From: Hoeflea phototrophica DFL-43
GTDB taxonomy: Bacteria; Pseudomonadota; Alphaproteobacteria; Rhizobiales; Rhizobiaceae
Reading direction: 5' to 3'
Length of the DNA stretch: 64,000 bases
NCBI RefSeq assembly: GCF_000154705.2
Contig: NZ_CM002917.1
Span: 1,816,461-1,880,460, forward strand
How positions within the stretch are numbered: the first letter of the stretch is position 1; the number at the start of each line of letters is the position of its first letter. The notes under the pieces are model-generated. The model saw only the letters and a list, made by a program, of their open reading frames with translations, made no database searches and was not told the DNA's origin. The translations under genes and the position numbers were made by a program. Below are positions 60,269 through 64,000 of this stretch, piece by piece.

Positions 60269-60798
60269 GGATCATCCCGCTTGCGCCCACGGCCGAGCCG
60301 CTGCTCGATCCGGACCTGGTCTGGGACGGGCGCGTCGGCGACCTGGCGACAACATCGATTGACGATCCGGTCAACCCGGGCGGGCTGCGCGCCACCCAGG
60401 CGCTGGCCACCGCCATCCTGATCTGCCTGATGACCGATGCGCGCGCCGACGAAACAGAACTGCGCGACGGCGACATCAACCGCGGCTGGGCCGGCGACAG
60501 CTTCGACCGCGACCCCGGCGAGCCACCGCTCGGCTCGAAGCTCTGGCTGCTCCGGCGCCGGGCGCTGACCGCCGGTATCGAGACGCTGGCCGAGGATTAT
60601 GCCCGGGCGGCGCTGCAGACGCTGATCGACCAGGGCGCGGTGGCGCGCTTCGATGTGACCGCTGTGGCCGACCGGCCCAATTCGAGGCTTGTGCTTTCCA
60701 TCGCCGGCTACGGCCGCGACGGCAGCCAGGTTCATGACCAGAAATTCGCAGTCCTGTGGGAGCAGCTCAATGGTGTTTCCGATCCGCTCAATCCCTGA
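60265..60798 (+). CDS. baseplate protein (Mu gp46-like, wedge)
   Basis: 177 residues. Gly-Ser-Lys-Leu-Trp-Leu-Leu-Arg-Arg and Arg-Ala-Ala-Leu-Gln-Thr-Leu-Ile are typical of the gp46 / gp25-like wedge proteins. Overlaps the gp45 gene by 4 bases. The 132 bases after it contain two GC hairpins (60815-60829 and 60880-60896) and no gene. Confidence 0.85.
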   Translation: MRIIPLAPTAEPLLDPDLVWDGRVGDLATTSIDDPVNPGGLRATQALATAILICLMTDARADETELRDGDINRGWAGDSFDRDPGEPPLGSKLWLLRRRALTAGIETLAEDYARAALQTLIDQGAVARFDVTAVADRPNSRLVLSIAGYGRDGSQVHDQKFAVLWEQLNGVSDPLNP

Positions 60799-60930
60799 CC
60801 TCACGCGCCGTACCGGCGGCTTCGCCGCCTGGCGCTCCGGTGGGGCGCGGAACGGTCCGCGGCGTCCGGTCGGACGCTTCGTCGCCTGCGGCGACGTGGC
60901 CAGCTCTCTAGTCCTTTCGGAGATCCGTTA

Positions 60931-62022
60931 ATGGCCTTTCCCATCCGCTCGCTCGACGAGATCTCGGCCTCGGTTCGCGGGGCCATAAGGCAATATCTGC
61001 CGGGCACCGACGCCAGCCTGATGCAGAACGTGCTGCGCGTCATCGGCAAGGTGGTGACGCTGCTTTCGCATACCTACGAGCTGCGGCAGCAATGGATCTT
61101 CAAACAGCTGTTCCTGACGACCGCGACCAGCCCGGCGATCATCCGGCTGCACGCCGCCGAATACCGCATCCTGCAGAAGCCCGCCTCGGCGGCCGCCGGC
61201 GCGGTGACCGGCACGGCGCAGGCCCACGCCACCTATCCGGCGGGCGTGCGCTTCGTCTCCGCAGGCGTCACCTATGTGACGACGGCGGGCTTCACCGCCA
61301 ATGCGGTGGGCCAATTCACGGCGAGCGTGCAGGCCGAAAGCGCAGGCGCTGCCACCAACCGCGACGCCGCGGCGGAATTGCTGCTCGCCGACCCGGCGCT
61401 CTACCCGACATTGCCGACTGTGGTGGCGGTGGGCGCGGGCGGTCTTGGCGGCGGTGCGGACATCGAATCGATCGAGGATCTGCGCGCCCGCGGCCTCAAG
61501 CGCAAGGCCTCGCCACCGCAGGGCGGCACCCTGCCGGATTATGAGAACTGGGCGCTCGAGGTGCCCGGAGTGGTCAGCGCATGGGCCGCCAATTTCGCCA
61601 ATGGCATCGGCACGGTCGGCGTCTGGATCCTGTTCGACGGACGGCCAAACGGCATTCCCGAGGCTGGCGATCTCGCCGCGGTCGACGCCTATATCGAAAA
61701 TCTGCGGCTGGTGCGCGCCGGCTACTTCACGGTGGCGCCGGTGGCCAAGCCCGTCGATCTCACGATTGCTCTGTCGCCCGACACGTCAGCCAACCGCACG
61801 GCTGTGACCGACGCGCTGACGACGTTCTTCGACGCGACGCTACAGGACACGCGGCTGCGGCCCGGCCTGCCTGACGATCCGTTCACGCTGCCGCTGGCGT
61901 GGATATCGGAAGTGATCTCCACCGTGCCGGGCGAAACCGGCCATGTGCTCACAGTGCCGGCCACCGGCCCCGTGTTCCAGCCTGGCGAGTTGCCGGTGCT
62001 GGGCGCGATCAGCTGGTCATAG
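60931..62022 (+). CDS. baseplate J / Mu gp47-like protein
   Basis: 363 residues. Ile-Glu-Asp-Leu-Arg-Ala-Arg, Gly-Ala-Thr-like loops and Pro-Gly-Val-Val-Ser-Ala-Trp-Ala are hallmarks of baseplate assembly protein J / gp47. It forms the wedge ring with gp46. It starts after the GC hairpins, with a GGAG box before the ATG. Confidence 0.9.
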   Translation: MAFPIRSLDEISASVRGAIRQYLPGTDASLMQNVLRVIGKVVTLLSHTYELRQQWIFKQLFLTTATSPAIIRLHAAEYRILQKPASAAAGAVTGTAQAHATYPAGVRFVSAGVTYVTTAGFTANAVGQFTASVQAESAGAATNRDAAAELLLADPALYPTLPTVVAVGAGGLGGGADIESIEDLRARGLKRKASPPQGGTLPDYENWALEVPGVVSAWAANFANGIGTVGVWILFDGRPNGIPEAGDLAAVDAYIENLRLVRAGYFTVAPVAKPVDLTIALSPDTSANRTAVTDALTTFFDATLQDTRLRPGLPDDPFTLPLAWISEVISTVPGETGHVLTVPATGPVFQPGELPVLGAISWS

Positions 62023-62026
62023 CGAC

Positions 62027-62863
62027 ATGTCGACATGGCATGTCAATGACGACTGGACCGATTTCTACGCGGTCGATGGCGGGCCCGTGTTCCGGGTCGA
62101 TCCCGATGACGGGTTCTCCGACCTGGAGATAGACCCGCGCGACGCGGAAGCCGCGCCCACGGTCGAGGGGCTGCTCTATGCCGGCCTGTCGCTGTGGCCG
62201 AGCGGCCCGGCCTGGGGCACGCCGGATGGCGAGGCGCCCTCGACCGCGAGCAGGATCGCCGGGCTGACGCGGGCGCTGCTTTCGGCGTTCGCGGAGCTTT
62301 ACGCCAGGGCCTGGCGGCTGACCGAGGAATCGCGGGTCTCGTCGCTGGTCGACAGCATGGACGAATGGGAAGCCGATTTCGGCCTGCCGTCGGACTGCGC
62401 CGGCGATGGCCAGAGCGCGGACCAGCGGCTGGCGACATTGCGGGCGCGGGTGGCGCGGCTCGCCACCATCACCCCGGCCGACGTGGTGCGGCTTGCCGCC
62501 CGGCTCGGCTATGTCGTGGCGATCGAGGAACCGGACGCCTTTCTCTGCGGCGAAAGCACATGCATGGGGCTCGGCGAACTCTCCAACGTGGCGCTGGAAA
62601 GCCAGTGGGTTGTGCTGGTTCGCGATGCGCCGTTCACCCAGTTCGAGGCGGGCATCGGCGAGGCCGGGGTCGACCGGCTGCTCGATTTCGACCACGGCAC
62701 GCTCGAATGCGAGATCCGCCGCATCTCGCCTGCGTGGACCATCGTTGTCTTCAATTACGCCGAACAGCCGCTGGGGCTTTATCTCGTCACCGAGACCGGC
62801 GCCCGCATTGTTACCGAAACCGGCAAGGCGCTGATCATGCCTGTTCTTGCTTCATCCCTCTGA
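62027..62863 (+). CDS. baseplate/tail protein DUF2313 (Mu gp48-like)
   Basis: 278 residues. Leu-Trp-Pro-Ser-Gly-Pro-Ala-Trp-Gly (about 63-71) is the family signature. It follows gp47 as in Mu and connects the baseplate to fibres. ATG at 62027 has no clear ribosome-binding site, and the frame is open further upstream inside gp47. Confidence 0.82.
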   Translation: MSTWHVNDDWTDFYAVDGGPVFRVDPDDGFSDLEIDPRDAEAAPTVEGLLYAGLSLWPSGPAWGTPDGEAPSTASRIAGLTRALLSAFAELYARAWRLTEESRVSSLVDSMDEWEADFGLPSDCAGDGQSADQRLATLRARVARLATITPADVVRLAARLGYVVAIEEPDAFLCGESTCMGLGELSNVALESQWVVLVRDAPFTQFEAGIGEAGVDRLLDFDHGTLECEIRRISPAWTIVVFNYAEQPLGLYLVTETGARIVTETGKALIMPVLASSL

Positions 62864-62882
62864 CACTGACGGAGACATTCCG

Positions 62883-63779
62883 ATGAAATATGTCCAACCC
62901 CTCGGCGAGGCCGCCGACGCGTCCTATGTCGACGGCAACCGCTCGGCCGGCACCAAGGGCTCGCTGGTGCCCGCGGCGGCGGTCGAAAATCCGCAGCGCG
63001 AGATCGACCACGTCATTTCGTTCTTCGGGCTGACGCCTGCAAACACGGATCTGCAGCAACTGCGCAAGGCGATCGAGGCGGCGATCGCCGCGGCCACCGG
63101 CGGAGGCGACACCTCGCAATTCTTACTGATCAGCCAGGCGCGCTCCCGATTGAAGTTCTTTCCGGAGATCGAGAGCGCCGACGGCAAGATGAACGTCACC
63201 AGCCCGTCGGCCGGCACGGTGCAGGTGCCGACATCCGTCACCTTCACGCATCGCGGCAGCTATCCGGTCTCCACCTCCGATTATCTCGAAGCCGCCCGCA
63301 CTTTCGACACGCTGGCCAACAAGACCTATCACCTGCGCTGGAACCCGGTCGATGGCTTCACGCTCGAGGATCTTGCGGACAGCGGCTACAACCCGTCGGT
63401 CCTGGCCGAAAGCAATGTCGCCTTCGATAGCACCTATGATGACATGCTGATTGCCCGCATCGTCACCAGCGCCGGCAACGTGGCGACGATCACCAACCTG
63501 GTGAACAGGGACAGATATTCGACGACGGTGGGACGGGCGGCTTTTGTCGATATTGGTGGAGCTGGAGCGCAAACGGACACCTATGTGCTCGATCTAGCGC
63601 GTACACCGGAAATCGCCCTATCGAAGTTTTCGCAAAACACCACGGGAAGCGCAAATGACGGCGGTGAGACGGCGGTCTTTCCAACCGTTAAGACACGTTA
63701 TTCGCTTTCAGTGCAGAGTTACACGATTTCCAACGGGACGACTTATGCAACCGTCTATGACTATACGGTGTGGCTATGA
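62883..63779 (+). CDS. tail fibre-like protein
   Basis: 298 residues. The N-terminal part (Val-Ser-Phe/Ile-Ser-Phe-Phe-Gly-Leu and Leu-Gln-Gln-Leu) resembles tail-fibre attachment regions; the rest is beta-rich with Thr/Ser/Asn runs. It has a GGAGA box 8 bases before the ATG. Receptor binding is inferred by position. Overlaps the next gene by 4 bases. Confidence 0.65.
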   Translation: MKYVQPLGEAADASYVDGNRSAGTKGSLVPAAAVENPQREIDHVISFFGLTPANTDLQQLRKAIEAAIAAATGGGDTSQFLLISQARSRLKFFPEIESADGKMNVTSPSAGTVQVPTSVTFTHRGSYPVSTSDYLEAARTFDTLANKTYHLRWNPVDGFTLEDLADSGYNPSVLAESNVAFDSTYDDMLIARIVTSAGNVATITNLVNRDRYSTTVGRAAFVDIGGAGAQTDTYVLDLARTPEIALSKFSQNTTGSANDGGETAVFPTVKTRYSLSVQSYTISNGTTYATVYDYTVWL

Positions 63780-64000
63780 CTACCCAAATCACTCCTGCTG
63801 GACTCCCGCCGGCATCAGCCGCCAATGACGCCCACATCTTTGTCACAATGCTGGCGGGATTTGCCCAGGGGCTGACGATGGCGCAGGTCGCGGAGCGCGT
63901 GCGGCAGATCATCGTCGATGACGGTAACGCCGCGCTCGACACCTGGGTGGAGGTGGTCGCGCAGATCAAGGACAATGAGGACGGGCTGGCGTCGCTGGTC
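63776..64000 (+). CDS. phage protein, truncated by window end
   Basis: 75 residues visible, no stop. It begins with a Thr/Pro-rich stretch and then helices. ATG overlaps the fibre gene's stop (ATGA). It may be a fibre accessory or chaperone; not recognised. Confidence 0.55.
   Translation, partial: MTTQITPAGLPPASAANDAHIFVTMLAGFAQGLTMAQVAERVRQIIVDDGNAALDTWVEVVAQIKDNEDGLASLV

Larger units (their letters stand above)
25948..64000. mobile_element. temperate prophage (lambda-like head genes, Mu-like contractile tail), right end not in window
   Basis: From the tRNA junction to the window end almost every gene is phage-type: integrase, excisionase-like protein, repressor and Cro-like pair, replication proteins, methyltransferases, terminase, portal, capsid, sheath, tape measure and baseplate. 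Genes overlap by 1 to 4 bases throughout. Integrase at the tRNA end plus head and tail modules in order suggest a complete element. Lysis genes and attR are not in view. No Mu transposase (MuA/MuB) is present, so integration is by the tyrosine integrase. Confidence 0.93.

Noticed and set aside
53361..62863. Mu-like transposable phage or a tailocin/phage-tail particle
   Set aside because: Head, terminase, integrase and replication genes are present, and MuA/MuB are not seen.

Overview
The window joins about 25.9 kb of alphaproteobacterial chromosome to about 38 kb of an integrated temperate phage that runs off the right edge. Gene content and order point to a member of the Rhizobiales, probably Rhizobiaceae or a Hoeflea-like relative: a MarR regulator of the LdtR type beside an L,D-transpeptidase, glyA-nrdR-ribD-ribE, ribH-nusB, a K+-independent proton pyrophosphatase, the bamE / cytochrome bc1 chaperone / DUF177-plsX-fabH-ihfA-merR block, and a TadG-like pilus protein. 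The organism is inferred from synteny and protein character only; no 16S gene is present.

Host part (1-25908). Left to right: the 5' part of an unknown gene on the minus strand, a small membrane protein, ldtR, a DUF1295-type membrane protein, the Tat-exported L,D-transpeptidase, a VOC protein, then one-carbon and riboflavin genes (glyA, nrdR, ribD, ribE), an O-antigen ligase/polymerase-like membrane protein, a DUF2161 nuclease-fold protein, ribH-nusB-MFS, hppA, bamE, the lipid synthesis block (plsX, fabH) with ihfA and a MerR regulator, a divergent LysR / GNAT pair and a TadG-like protein. Several strong intrinsic terminators separate these units.

Prophage (about 25948 to beyond 64000). The junction lies inside the anticodon loop of a tRNA-Pro(GGG) gene, of which only the 5' half is present here. 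The leftward early operon (30596 to 25972) carries small proteins, an HD phosphohydrolase, an ASCH-like fragment, a phage-encoded DNA polymerase sliding clamp, an excisionase-like protein and a tyrosine integrase. The switch region holds a LexA/CI-type repressor and a Cro-like protein. Five 15-bp operators of one family (TRGCG...CGCYA) serve the repressor, Cro and leftward promoters, with the same 35-bp operator spacing at both lytic promoters. Next come an initiator-like tRNA(CAT), a CII-like regulator, a ParB-domain protein, three DNA methyltransferases (MT-A70, C5 with an odd internal repeat array, and Dam-like), a zinc-finger primase and a P4/D5-type helicase. An iteron cluster that looks like a replication origin follows directly.

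The late genes form a mosaic. Head and packaging genes are lambda-like (terminase small and GpA-type large subunit, gpW, gpB-like portal, prohead protease, capsid, decoration protein). They are followed by a Mu-like contractile tail: sheath, tube, gp41 with a -1 frameshift, tape measure, split gpN, gpP, gp45, gp46, gp47, gp48-like, fibre. No Mu transposase is present, so only the tail and baseplate are Mu-like. Lysis genes and attR must lie beyond the right edge. The most unusual points are the phage initiator-like tRNA, the iteron origin, the anticodon-loop integration, the operator system with apparently leaderless repressor and Cro messages, and an in-frame amber codon as the only stop between protease and capsid.
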